DNA of 5,965 nt from Candidatus Competibacteraceae bacterium (lineage in GTDB: Bacteria; Pseudomonadota; Gammaproteobacteria; Competibacterales; Competibacteraceae). Both the position numbers and the translations under genes were made by a program. The DNA lies in assembly GCA_020445005.1 (NCBI GenBank), contig JAGRHM010000539.1, positions 1 to 5,965 on the forward strand, in the 5' to 3' direction. Below the pieces are notes generated by a model. That model was not told where the DNA came from. It searched no databases and saw nothing but the letters and a program-made list of their open reading frames with translations. Of this stretch, positions 1 to 5,635 are shown in pieces; positions within the stretch are counted from its first letter, which is position 1, and each line of letters begins with the position of its first letter.

Positions 1-77
1 CCGAACCCGCCTCTCTCGCCCTGCTCGGCCTTGGCCTAGCCGGTCTGGGCCTCACCCGGCGGCGCAAGCGGGCTTGA
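1..77 (+). CDS. C-terminal end of a PEP-CTERM sorting-domain protein (5' partial)
   Basis: Read from base 3, the window starts with 24 codons and a TGA stop at 75-77. They give EPASLALLGLGLAGLGLTRR followed by RKRA. This is the standard PEP-CTERM tail: a PEP box (the first Pro would be completed by the 'cc' at bases 1-2 if the missing base is C), a roughly 15-residue Leu/Gly/Ala-rich membrane segment, then a cluster of Arg/Lys. In known systems this tail keeps a secreted protein at the inner membrane until an exosortase (EpsH/XrtA type) cleaves it, often in bacteria that make exopolysaccharide. Nothing of the mature protein lies in the window, so its function cannot be stated. An intrinsic terminator lies 28 bp after the stop. 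The tail assignment is firm; that the gene is intact upstream is assumed. Confidence 0.88.
   Translation, partial: EPASLALLGLGLAGLGLTRRRKRA
27..56 (+). repeat. PEP-CTERM coding repeat, copy 1
   Basis: These 30 bases encode GLGLAGLGLT in the PEP-CTERM tail. They recur in the same orientation at 673-702, 646 bp downstream, with 26 of 30 bases identical. The four differences fall at the third base of one Leu codon (cta/ctg), the first and third bases of another Leu codon (ctc/tta) and the third base of the Thr codon (acc/acg), so the encoded 10 residues are unchanged. The core 26-50 matches 672-696 at 24 of 25 bases. The two copies bracket the hicB locus. Confidence 0.85.
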
Positions 78-104
78 TCGTCAGTTGGGTTGAAGTTGTG
101 GAAG

Positions 105-130
105 CGGCGGCCTGTGGGTCGCCGTTTTTT
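105..130 (+). terminator. Rho-independent terminator of the PEP-CTERM gene
   Basis: Bases 105-112 (CGGCGGCC) pair with 117-124 (GGTCGCCG) in an 8-bp stem with one G-T wobble, closing a four-base TGTG loop (113-116). Six T residues follow directly at 125-130. Stem, loop and U-tract match the classic intrinsic terminator. It should separate the upstream PEP-CTERM transcript from hicB. Confidence 0.9.
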
Positions 131-160
131 CGTTGGTATCGCCGGAAAGCGGCCTGGAAA

Positions 161-171
161 AGAACTGTTCT
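161..171. promoter_or_regulatory. Perfect palindrome upstream of hicB, possible operator
   Basis: AGAAC-T-GTTCT is a perfect 5-bp inverted repeat with a one-base centre, ending 11 bp before the ATG at 183. HicB proteins with a C-terminal helix-turn-helix are known to repress their own operon by binding palindromes near the promoter, so the position fits an autoregulatory operator. The TAATCT that overlaps its right edge (171-176) could be a -10 box, but I see no convincing -35 element at the proper distance. The site is short and could arise by chance. Confidence 0.35.
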
Positions 172-182
172 AATCTTGCTTC

Positions 183-230
183 ATGAACCCCAATCAATTC
201 AAACGCCGACTGGCGCAACAGGGAGCCACT
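183..230 (+). pseudogene. hicA: HicA toxin N-terminal remnant fused in frame to hicB
   Basis: Codons 1-16 read MNPNQFKRRLAQQGAT. From memory, HicA toxins of this class begin with the pattern M-x-x-x-x-F-[K/R]-R-x-L-x-x-Q-G, as in the E. coli HicA start MKQSEFRRWLESQGV. After this point HicA should continue into the Gly-Ser-His segment with its catalytic histidine and about 40 more residues. Here the sequence passes straight into the HicB start region. The gene order hicA then hicB and the reading frame are what an in-frame internal deletion would leave. The match covers only 16 residues, so an unrelated HicB extension cannot be excluded. Confidence 0.55.
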
Positions 231-656
231 TTGTTAAACCTGGACTATCCCGTTCACCTGGAAGCCGCTGAAGAAGGCGGTTTTGTCGTGACGTTCCCGG
301 ATGTGCCGGAAGCCATTACCCAAGGCGAAGATGAAGATGAGGCGTTGCTGCGGGCGGTCGATGCCCTGGAAACCGCCTTGTCCTTTTACATCGATGATCG
401 CCGCCCGCTACCGATTCCCTCCGCCACCGCAGGTCGACCCATCGTGCGCCCGTCCGCGCTGGAAAGCGCCAAGCTGGCGCTGTATGCGGAAATGACCACG
501 CAGGGCGTTCGCAAATCGGAATTGGCGCGGCGGCTTGGATGGCGCTCGCCGCAGGTCGATCGGCTGTTTGACCTACGACACGCTTCCCGCTTCGATCAGA
601 TCGAAGCAGCAGCTCGCGCGCTGGGGCGACGGGTGAATGTGACGTTGTCAGTTTAA
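183..656 (+). CDS. hicB: HicB-family antitoxin with C-terminal HTH, toxin-less
   Basis: The product has 157 residues as read from ATG 183. Residues 20-80 are the HicB partial RNase-H-like fold, with the family pattern DYPVHLE, GGFVVTFPDVPEAITQGED, then an AxDALETALSFY helix and a DDRRPLPIPS linker. Residues 95-157 form an Xre-like helix-turn-helix (VRKSELARRLGWRSPQVDRL) ending in the ALGRRVNV strand typical of the long HicB class. In characterised pairs HicB neutralises the HicA mRNA interferase and represses the operon. No hicA gene is adjacent on either side, so this is an orphan or decayed pair. The first 16 residues are not HicB-like; they resemble a HicA start (separate entry). Nothing like a Shine-Dalgarno precedes ATG 183, whereas GGGAG sits 5 bp before an in-frame TTG at 231, which would give a 141-residue HicB of normal length. 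Either start is possible. The family call is secure; DNA-binding activity is inferred. Confidence 0.9.
   Translation: MNPNQFKRRLAQQGATLLNLDYPVHLEAAEEGGFVVTFPDVPEAITQGEDEDEALLRAVDALETALSFYIDDRRPLPIPSATAGRPIVRPSALESAKLALYAEMTTQGVRKSELARRLGWRSPQVDRLFDLRHASRFDQIEAAARALGRRVNVTLSV
221..225 (+). promoter_or_regulatory. Candidate ribosome binding site for internal TTG start of hicB
   Basis: GGGAG lies 5 bases before TTG 231, in frame with hicB. Starting there would yield M(L)LNLDYPVHLE, which is how many HicB proteins begin. This would be the original hicB start signal preserved at the end of the hicA remnant. No comparable purine-rich site precedes ATG 183. Confidence 0.45.
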
Positions 657-663
657 ACTGCAC

Positions 664-698
664 AAAAAGCCCGGCCTTGGCCTGGCCGGTCTGGGCTT
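664..698 (-). terminator. Rho-independent terminator of the glycosidase-like gene
   Basis: Read on the minus strand after the stop at 711-713, AAGCCC (698-693) pairs with GGGCTT (672-667). Inside it GGCC (687-684) pairs with GGCC (676-673) around an AGGCCAA loop, with a five-base unpaired AGACC bulge on the 5' side of the stem. The stem runs straight into a T-tract (TTTTT, 668-664) on the minus strand. On the plus strand the A-rich side lies 5' of the stem and only TTAA follows it, so it is weaker for hicB. It therefore serves mainly the minus-strand gene, while also lying 8 bp after the hicB stop between the convergent genes. Most of the stem is also PEP-CTERM relic sequence. Confidence 0.8.
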
Positions 699-714
699 AA
701 CGCTGATCGCCTAA
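673..714 (+). pseudogene. PEP-CTERM tail relic (repeat copy 2)
   Basis: In one plus-strand frame these bases read GLGLAGLGLTLIA followed by TAA at 712-714. The first ten residues equal those of the PEP-CTERM tail at 27-56, with only synonymous base changes. The PEP box and the Arg cluster are missing, and a TGA at 634-636 in this frame rules out a gene body upstream, so this is a fragment rather than a gene. Its stop overlaps the stop of the minus-strand gene (711-713). It may be debris of a second PEP-CTERM gene or of a duplication around hicB. Confidence 0.5.
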
Positions 715-3700
715 TAACGCAACTCCACCTCAGCCGGGAACTGACTCAGGGTTACGGTGCGGTCAGTGAAGGTCGCCACCGGTTGACCATTGACCGTCAC
801 CTCACGCAACGGACGATCGACCGGAGAATACAGCATAATGCCGCCCGGCGGCGCGATCACATCGCCTGACAGACGCACCTTCAGCGTGTCCGCATCAGCC
901 ATCGCCATCCGGTAATTCAGCGTACCGTGCCAGGTTGGCATCCGTTTGACGCCAACGCCCTCCGGACTTTCCACCCAGGCGGCGGGAATGCCAGCGCCGA
1001 TCACCAGCGCCCGATCCGCCTCGCGTTCGTAGACAAAGAGACTGCGCACCGCTCGAATAAAATCGGAACCGACCCAGGTATGCGGCATGTCGCCGATAAA
1101 GCGCGGGAGGCGCGGCTCGCGCCAGACCACTTCCGCCCAATGGTTCCAGGCAGCGGGACGCTGACCTTCCAGAAAGAAATTTAATGCTTCCAACGCCTGA
1201 TCACGGAGACCAAGCCGGATCAGCGCACCCACCGACCGCCATTCATAAGGCGTATACGCTTCCCAGGTCTGTTCCTGGCGGCGTTGCTGGAAAAACTCAA
1301 GGTAGCGCTCAAAGGTGCGGTTCAGCGCCGGTTGCGGCAACCAGCCCAGTTCCCCACCTGGATCAATCGCGATCGTCGTCGACGTCGGATCGAAGTCGCC
1401 TAACTCCACCGCGCCCGGAATAAAGTCGATCTGACGTAAATGCAACGTAGCGTCCAGCGAATTCCACAAATCCCGACGGAACCCATCGCGCAAAGCGCTG
1501 ATCCGTTCTGCTTCCGCATCCTCGCCCAGAATCGTGGCCATAGCCGCAGCATCTTTTAACCCACGCAGGGTAAAGAAATTGTCCCAGTAGGAGTGCTGTG
1601 GCTGGCTGGCGTAGCCTTCGTGGCTGATTGACTCGGGAACCAGCCCGCCATAGGGAATATACTCGGGGTCGATACGGTATTTGCCGTTCGAGCGTTGCTG
1701 ACGCAGGAAGTCGATGTAACCGACCGCCTTGAGCGCATAGGGCCACATCTCGCGCAAAAAGCCCACATCCCGGGTATAGCGATAATACTCCATGATCGCG
1801 TAGATCAACTCGCCATGACTGTCATGCTCAGCGGTCGGATCAGCGCCGCGCCCGTCGACGCAGCAGGGCACCTTCCCATCCGGGAACTGATAAGGCGCAT
1901 ACCATTGCAGAAATTGCCGCACTTCTTCGGTATAGCCCATGCCCAGTAAGGCCGCCGAGGTCAATGCGCCATCGCGAATCCAGGAGCGGGCATAAGCGCG
2001 CGAACCGGGCTGAATCGCCGGACCGTCGCGGTTAATGAAGATGTAGGCCAGATTGCTCTTGATGCTGTTCGCCAGTCGCTGCGCAACCGGCGGCAGCTCC
2101 AGGGCAACCCGGTCCAGCCGCGTTGCCCAGTCGCGCCGAGTTTGTTCGAGCAACTGATTGGCTTGCGCCGCGGCGTCCGCATCCGGCAGGGTTGGCGCAG
2201 AGTCCAACCTGTCATGGAAGGGGATGCGCAGATATACCTCGCGCGATTCGCCAGGCGGTAAATCCCAGCCGTATTCCAACACCCCGGAGGCGTACCCAAA
2301 CGGCGCATCCTCAACCCGCTCCTGACGGGGCAGACGACCTGCCGCTAAGTCTGCGAGAATCGGTCCCTGATCGAAGGTGGCGGCGCGGAACCGATCCGGT
2401 GTCGTTAAAACAAAGATATTCTTGCCGGAAGGATTCACCTGGAGAATCCGATCGGCATAATGCAGACCGCGAATCGGCGCAACGCCGCTGCTGATATTCA
2501 GCGATTGCCAGGGCGGATTGACCTGGAACGGCCGCACGACCAGAAACAGCGTCAGGTGGCGGATTTCCGTGTTCAGATTCTCGACCCGGTAGCGGGCGTA
2601 CAGCGCCGACTTTCCCGGCGGGCCGGCGGCGAAGGCCGTCACAGCGAACCAGAAGTGTTCGAGTTCCCAGCGCACCGTCGGAATCGGTAGATAACCCTCG
2701 GCCAAGTCCTGAACCGGTTCCACATCAGCCCAGGCGATCAAGCGGCCATTGGCAAATAGGAAGGGTTCAATGGTGAAGCTGCTCTTGTCGACTTCCAGCG
2801 CGCCGTCCTCGCTGAGCAGGGCTTCCTTACCGTCACCGCTGACCCCCACCACGGTCCAATAGCTTTGTTCACCCTGGAAATAGCGGGGATACCAGCCACG
2901 CGGCGCGGCGCGCGCAATGGCTTCAAAGAACTGATTCGGTGAAGTGGAAAACTCGTAGGATTGCACAGCAACTTGGCGAATAGCGTAACCTTGTCGGCGA
3001 CTGCTGCGCTCCAGGTTAAGGCGCACATAACGGGATTCCACGTCGGGCAGGTAGAGATAATCCCGCTCACCGTTGCCATCGCGCACCGTGTAGCGAGTCT
3101 CCCACTGCTCGCCATCGTCGGAGATCTGCACCTGGTAATCCGTTGCGTAGTCGTCGGCATCCCAGTCGATGATCAAACCGCCATATTCACGAGGCGTCAG
3201 AAAATCCAGCAGCAACCACTGATTTTCCGCGAGTGCGCCGCTGCGCCAGGATGCTGTGGGATCGGTATTGAGCACCGCCGCCGGCGGATGGCCCTCGCTT
3301 GAAGTCGAGGCGCGCACCGAGGGATTCAGGGTGTACGTATGCAAAGGTTCGCGTTCCTCGAAAGTCAGCTCATCAATCCAGATCGAACCTTTGCCTAACT
3401 CGTTCGCCGACAGGGCAAACTCAATGACCGCAACCTCCTCCAACGATCCACCGGGTCCCCAGGCGCGCTGAAGATGCCGTTTCCGAACGGCAACCGGTTG
3501 CCAATCACTGGAAAAAGCATGATCGCGCTGCTTGAACCACCAGACATTCTGGCGGGAATCGACAATCTTGAATTCGGCGTCGCTGCGCGGAGCGACGCCG
3601 CGCATGGCATAGCGAAAGACGAAGTTTTCCGGCAACGGCAATCGGAAGACCTTGCGAGCGATCACGAAACTAGCGCCTTCCGCAAACTCGAAATCCAGGC

Positions 3701-3944
3701 GCATGGCCCGTCGGCCATCGATGCCATCATCCTGCGCAATTTCCAGTCGGGCGCCGGGCGAGGTCACAACGCTCCAACCGCTCAGATCCTCGAAATTATC
3801 CAGGAGAATCGTTTCGCGGGAGGAGGTTTCAGTCGCGGGAGGAGCCGTCGCCTGATTTGGAGAGGCCACTATAGGCGCAAGGTGGAACAGCATAAACAGG
3901 AAAACAGTCAGCGACAGGGCAGACCTTATAAGGGGGAGTGGCAT
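711..3944 (-). CDS. Exported discoidin-domain (alpha/alpha)6-barrel glycosidase-like protein
   Basis: The product has 1077 residues. Residues 1-27 are a signal peptide (LSLTVFLFMLF core, likely cut after PIVA). Residues 46-197 form a galactose-binding-like beta domain of carbohydrate-binding type (LLDNFEDLSGW to IWIDELTFEE). Residues 203-330 look like an F5/8 type C (discoidin) domain, with WLLLDFLTPREYGGLIIDW and VQISDDGEQWE. Residues 335-600 are beta-rich, as in the N-terminal sandwich of glucoamylase-like enzymes. Residues 615-975 have the repeated-helix pattern of a six-hairpin glycosidase: YARSWIRDGALTSAALLGMG (651-670), EHDSHGEL (706-713), PESISHEGY (770-778), SYWDNFFTLRGLKDAA (785-800), NHWAEVVWRE (934-943) and GDMPHTWVGSDF (951-962). 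Residues 980-1077 are a C-terminal beta domain. D658, D708, E771, E776, D788, E902 and E938 are candidate acid/base residues; I cannot say which act. The RDGA block recalls GH15/GH63-like enzymes, but no GH family is assigned. It probably acts on a polysaccharide in the periplasm or outside. No Shine-Dalgarno precedes the ATG. A terminator follows the stop. Confidence 0.85.
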   Translation of the reverse strand: MPLPLIRSALSLTVFLFMLFHLAPIVASPNQATAPPATETSSRETILLDNFEDLSGWSVVTSPGARLEIAQDDGIDGRRAMRLDFEFAEGASFVIARKVFRLPLPENFVFRYAMRGVAPRSDAEFKIVDSRQNVWWFKQRDHAFSSDWQPVAVRKRHLQRAWGPGGSLEEVAVIEFALSANELGKGSIWIDELTFEEREPLHTYTLNPSVRASTSSEGHPPAAVLNTDPTASWRSGALAENQWLLLDFLTPREYGGLIIDWDADDYATDYQVQISDDGEQWETRYTVRDGNGERDYLYLPDVESRYVRLNLERSSRRQGYAIRQVAVQSYEFSTSPNQFFEAIARAAPRGWYPRYFQGEQSYWTVVGVSGDGKEALLSEDGALEVDKSSFTIEPFLFANGRLIAWADVEPVQDLAEGYLPIPTVRWELEHFWFAVTAFAAGPPGKSALYARYRVENLNTEIRHLTLFLVVRPFQVNPPWQSLNISSGVAPIRGLHYADRILQVNPSGKNIFVLTTPDRFRAATFDQGPILADLAAGRLPRQERVEDAPFGYASGVLEYGWDLPPGESREVYLRIPFHDRLDSAPTLPDADAAAQANQLLEQTRRDWATRLDRVALELPPVAQRLANSIKSNLAYIFINRDGPAIQPGSRAYARSWIRDGALTSAALLGMGYTEEVRQFLQWYAPYQFPDGKVPCCVDGRGADPTAEHDSHGELIYAIMEYYRYTRDVGFLREMWPYALKAVGYIDFLRQQRSNGKYRIDPEYIPYGGLVPESISHEGYASQPQHSYWDNFFTLRGLKDAAAMATILGEDAEAERISALRDGFRRDLWNSLDATLHLRQIDFIPGAVELGDFDPTSTTIAIDPGGELGWLPQPALNRTFERYLEFFQQRRQEQTWEAYTPYEWRSVGALIRLGLRDQALEALNFFLEGQRPAAWNHWAEVVWREPRLPRFIGDMPHTWVGSDFIRAVRSLFVYEREADRALVIGAGIPAAWVESPEGVGVKRMPTWHGTLNYRMAMADADTLKVRLSGDVIAPPGGIMLYSPVDRPLREVTVNGQPVATFTDRTVTLSQFPAEVELRY
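3575..3600 (-). other. Perfect 10-bp hairpin inside the glycosidase-like coding sequence
   Basis: CGGCGTCGCT (3575-3584) is the exact reverse complement of AGCGACGCCG (3591-3600), with a six-base loop between them. In the mRNA this gives a very stable stem roughly 345-370 nt after the start codon, within the codons for RGVAPRSDAE (residues 115-124) in the first binding domain. No U-tract follows. It may slow ribosomes or may simply reflect GC-rich codons. Confidence 0.4.
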
Positions 3945-3978
3945 GGGTGAAAGTTGAATTTGGGGCGATGTGGCAACG

Positions 3979-4054
3979 GGCGGATTAGGCGTCGTCAGCC
4001 GTAACCCGCCTTCAAACGCCAGGGTTTTGGCGGGTTACGCTTCGCTAACCCGCC
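3979..4054. repeat. Pair of REP-like palindromes between the parvulin and glycosidase genes
   Basis: The 118-bp spacer holds two related dyads. The first pairs GGCGGATTA (3979-3987) with TAACCCGCC (4002-4010), with one mismatch. The second pairs GGCGGGTTA (4029-4037) with TAACCCGCC (4046-4054) exactly, around the loop CGCTTCGC. Base 4001-4010 is also the exact complement of 4029-4038, so the inner arms can form a third, competing 10-bp hairpin with an AAAC/GTTT extension in its loop. GGCGGGTTA-type dyads ending in a CCCTAC-like tail look like dispersed extragenic repeats of proteobacteria. There is no T-run after them on the minus strand, so they are not ordinary intrinsic terminators. They may protect the 3' end of the upstream operon mRNA. 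Confidence 0.7.
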
Positions 4055-4062
4055 CTACCTAT

Positions 4063-5031
4063 CTATTCTTTTTTCTCCTTGGCCTCTGGAGCCACCGCCG
4101 GAGCCGCAGGCTTGGTTTCGCTGACCTCGATTTCCTTGACCTCGATCTTGGCGCCCGACTTCAGTTTTTCCAGATAATCGTTAACCATTTTGCTTTGCAG
4201 CATCTGCTGGATCTGCGGCTTCAGTTCATCAAGCGACGGCGGCGTGGCGTCGCGGGTGTCTTCCAGGAGGATGACATGCCAGCCAAACGGCGTCTGCACC
4301 GGCTCCTCGCTGAATTTACCCTTTTCCATCTTGGCGACCGCTTGTGCGAACGGCGGCACCATCATGCTCGGGGTAAACCAACCCAGATCGCCGCCATTGG
4401 CTGCGGAACTGTCGCTGGATTTGGTTTTGGCCAGTTCGGCGAAATCGCCACCCTTCTTCAGTTCGGCGATGACTTCTTTGGCTTTGTCCTCGGAGTCCAC
4501 CAGAATGTGGGCCGCCTTGTATTCCTTGCCTTTCATCGCCGCAATGGCGGTTTCATATTCCTTTTGGATCGCCTCTTCGCTAGGCGCATTTTCGCTCAGC
4601 ATCTGGCGCACCACAGTACTAGCCAGCAGGCTGCGCTTGACGATCTCCAATTGTTGCTTGACTTGCGGATCATCCCCCAACTTCTCCTTATTGGCTTCCT
4701 GCACCAGCAGTTCTTCCATGACTAGTTGATCGACCAACGCCTTGCTGGCTTCCGGCGTGTCCGTTTTAGCCCGGTTGCGCAACTGTTGCGAATATTGTTC
4801 AAACGTCGCTTTGGAAATCGGCGTACCGTTGACTACGGCCACGGGATCGGGAACGGTGAACACAACCGGTTGAGCAGCAGCGGGCGCGGCGGGCACCGCA
4901 GCCGGCGCAGCTTGAGCAGGCGCAGCCTCGGGCTTTTTATCGCCAGCGGCCAGCGCGGTCCCGGCGAACAGGAGCACCGAGGAGAAGGCCAACAGGGGGA
5001 AGATCAGTTTATTCGGTTTATTCATCATCAT
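4063..5031 (-). CDS. Periplasmic parvulin-type peptidyl-prolyl cis-trans isomerase
   Basis: This 322-residue SurA/PrsA-like foldase catalyses isomerisation of X-Pro bonds in exported proteins. Residues 1-28 are a signal peptide (LIFPLLAFSSVLLFAG core, cut after ALA). No lipobox Cys is present, so it should be soluble in the periplasm. Residues 31-54 are an Ala/Pro linker. Residues 60-165 are a helical SurA_N-like chaperone arm (VAVVNGTPISKATFEQY). Residues 172-257 are the parvulin domain, with AAHILV, GGDFAELAKTKSSD, NGGDLGWF, PPFAQAVAKMEKGKFS and PFGWHVILLED all present. Only one parvulin domain exists, unlike the two of SurA. The tail (295-322) is charged and Ala/Pro-rich, ending KEKKE. The gene starts with three ATG codons (5031, 5028, 5025); the weak TGGAA at 5036-5032 is best spaced for the third, so residues 1-2 may be absent. 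It lies 27 bp after bolA and probably ends that operon. The exact subfamily name is left open. Confidence 0.93.
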   Translation of the reverse strand: MMMNKPNKLIFPLLAFSSVLLFAGTALAAGDKKPEAAPAQAAPAAVPAAPAAAQPVVFTVPDPVAVVNGTPISKATFEQYSQQLRNRAKTDTPEASKALVDQLVMEELLVQEANKEKLGDDPQVKQQLEIVKRSLLASTVVRQMLSENAPSEEAIQKEYETAIAAMKGKEYKAAHILVDSEDKAKEVIAELKKGGDFAELAKTKSSDSSAANGGDLGWFTPSMMVPPFAQAVAKMEKGKFSEEPVQTPFGWHVILLEDTRDATPPSLDELKPQIQQMLQSKMVNDYLEKLKSGAKIEVKEIEVSETKPAAPAVAPEAKEKKE

Positions 5032-5058
5032 TTCCAGGGACAGACTCGGTTACAGGGT

Positions 5059-5334
5059 TTAGGGTCGGGTTTCATCGGGGGTTCGGGCCTTGGCAATGCT
5101 CAAGGCATGAATTTCTCCGTGCATCAGATCAGCCACCGCCGCATAGACCAAACGGTGGCGCTGAATCAGGGTTTTGCCCGCGAAGGCAGTAGAGACAATG
5201 TGGACGGTGAAGTGACCGCCCTCGCGCGCTCCAGCATGGCCGGCATGGGCCGCGCTGTCGTCGATGATTTCCAGCGCATCCGGCGCGAGCGCCGCCCGCA
5301 GTCGCTCTTCAATCAGGGCGACCCGCGCGCTCAT
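5059..5334 (-). CDS. bolA: BolA family protein
   Basis: The product is a 91-residue small cytoplasmic BolA-fold protein. Members bind [2Fe-2S] clusters with monothiol glutaredoxins, and E. coli BolA also affects cell shape and stress-related transcription. The signature is clear: residues 1-16 form the first helix ([16 protein letters not shown]), then [20 protein letters not shown] (39-58), [13 protein letters not shown] (59-71) and the closing IHALSI (75-80) with the invariant His76. There is no Cys in the loop; histidines at 30, 33 and 41 are alternatives as ligands. The frame is open further upstream, but that extension is Arg-rich and overlaps yciI, so the ATG at 5334 is chosen. That ATG overlaps the yciI stop as ATGA, which implies translational coupling; its own Shine-Dalgarno is poor (AAGG about 11 bp away). 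The family is certain; its role in this host is inferred. Confidence 0.93.
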   Translation of the reverse strand: MSARVALIEERLRAALAPDALEIIDDSAAHAGHAGAREGGHFTVHIVSTAFAGKTLIQRHRLVYAAVADLMHGEIHALSIAKARTPDETRP

Positions 5335-5633
5335 GCAGGCAATACCTTGCGAAATGGGTAGATATCGACGCCCACGTAAACGCCGGCGGCGACATAAGGA
5401 TCGGCGTCCGCCCAAACGCGGGCTTCGTCCAGCGAAGCAAATTCAGCAACAATCAAACTGCCCTGGAAACCGGCGGGACCGGGGTTGGGACTGTCAATCG
5501 CGGGTAATGGCCCAGCCAGAAGCAGGCGACCCTCACTTAATAGCGCATTCAGACGCTCCAGGTGCGCGGGACGCACGGACAGGCGCTGCTCAAGACGGTT
5601 GGGCGCATCGCGGCCCAGGATGGCGTAGAGCAT
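5331..5633 (-). CDS. yciI: YciI family protein
   Basis: The product has 100 residues, the usual size for the family, with a ferredoxin-like alpha/beta fold. The conserved features are the N-terminal [10 protein letters not shown] strand, RPAHLERL with His24, [12 protein letters not shown] (34-45), [18 protein letters not shown] (58-75), then [11 protein letters not shown] with Asp78, and the C-terminal PFRKVLP. The His/Asp pair in the family pocket has suggested an enzymatic role, but no reaction is firmly established for this type. It begins 2 bp after the yciB stop, behind a strong Shine-Dalgarno, and its TGA overlaps the bolA ATG. Genes of this family commonly sit beside yciB, so the context supports the name. 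Confidence 0.93.
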   Translation of the reverse strand: MLYAILGRDAPNRLEQRLSVRPAHLERLNALLSEGRLLLAGPLPAIDSPNPGPAGFQGSLIVAEFASLDEARVWADADPYVAAGVYVGVDIYPFRKVLPA

Positions 5634-5635
5634 GT

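Noticed and set aside
74..271. 65-codon plus-strand open frame spanning the terminator
   Set aside because: It runs through the intrinsic terminator and into hicB in another frame, with no protein-like character.
3474..3950. 158-codon plus-strand open frame opposite the 5' end of the glycosidase-like gene
   Set aside because: No domain, no ribosome site, and it mirrors a gene with clear signal peptide and domains on the other strand.
4029..4054. Second REP-like dyad read as an intrinsic terminator of the parvulin operon
   Set aside because: The stem is good but no T-run follows on the minus strand (it continues AAAACCC), so a Rho-independent terminator is not supported.
3945..4062. Promoter for the glycosidase-like gene in the spacer
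   Set aside because: TTGCCA (3976-3971, minus strand) resembles a -35 box, but no -10 hexamer lies at 16-18 bp, so I do not annotate a promoter.
4726..5361. 211-codon plus-strand open frame
   Set aside because: It lies opposite the parvulin and bolA genes, has Arg/Gly/Ser-rich composition and no family features. It is a shadow of the GC-rich coding strand.
5335..5415. Open 27-codon extension upstream of bolA in the same frame
   Set aside because: It is Arg-rich ([17 protein letters not shown]), unlike any BolA start, and is the antisense-free second frame of yciI. The ATGA overlap marks 5334 as the start.
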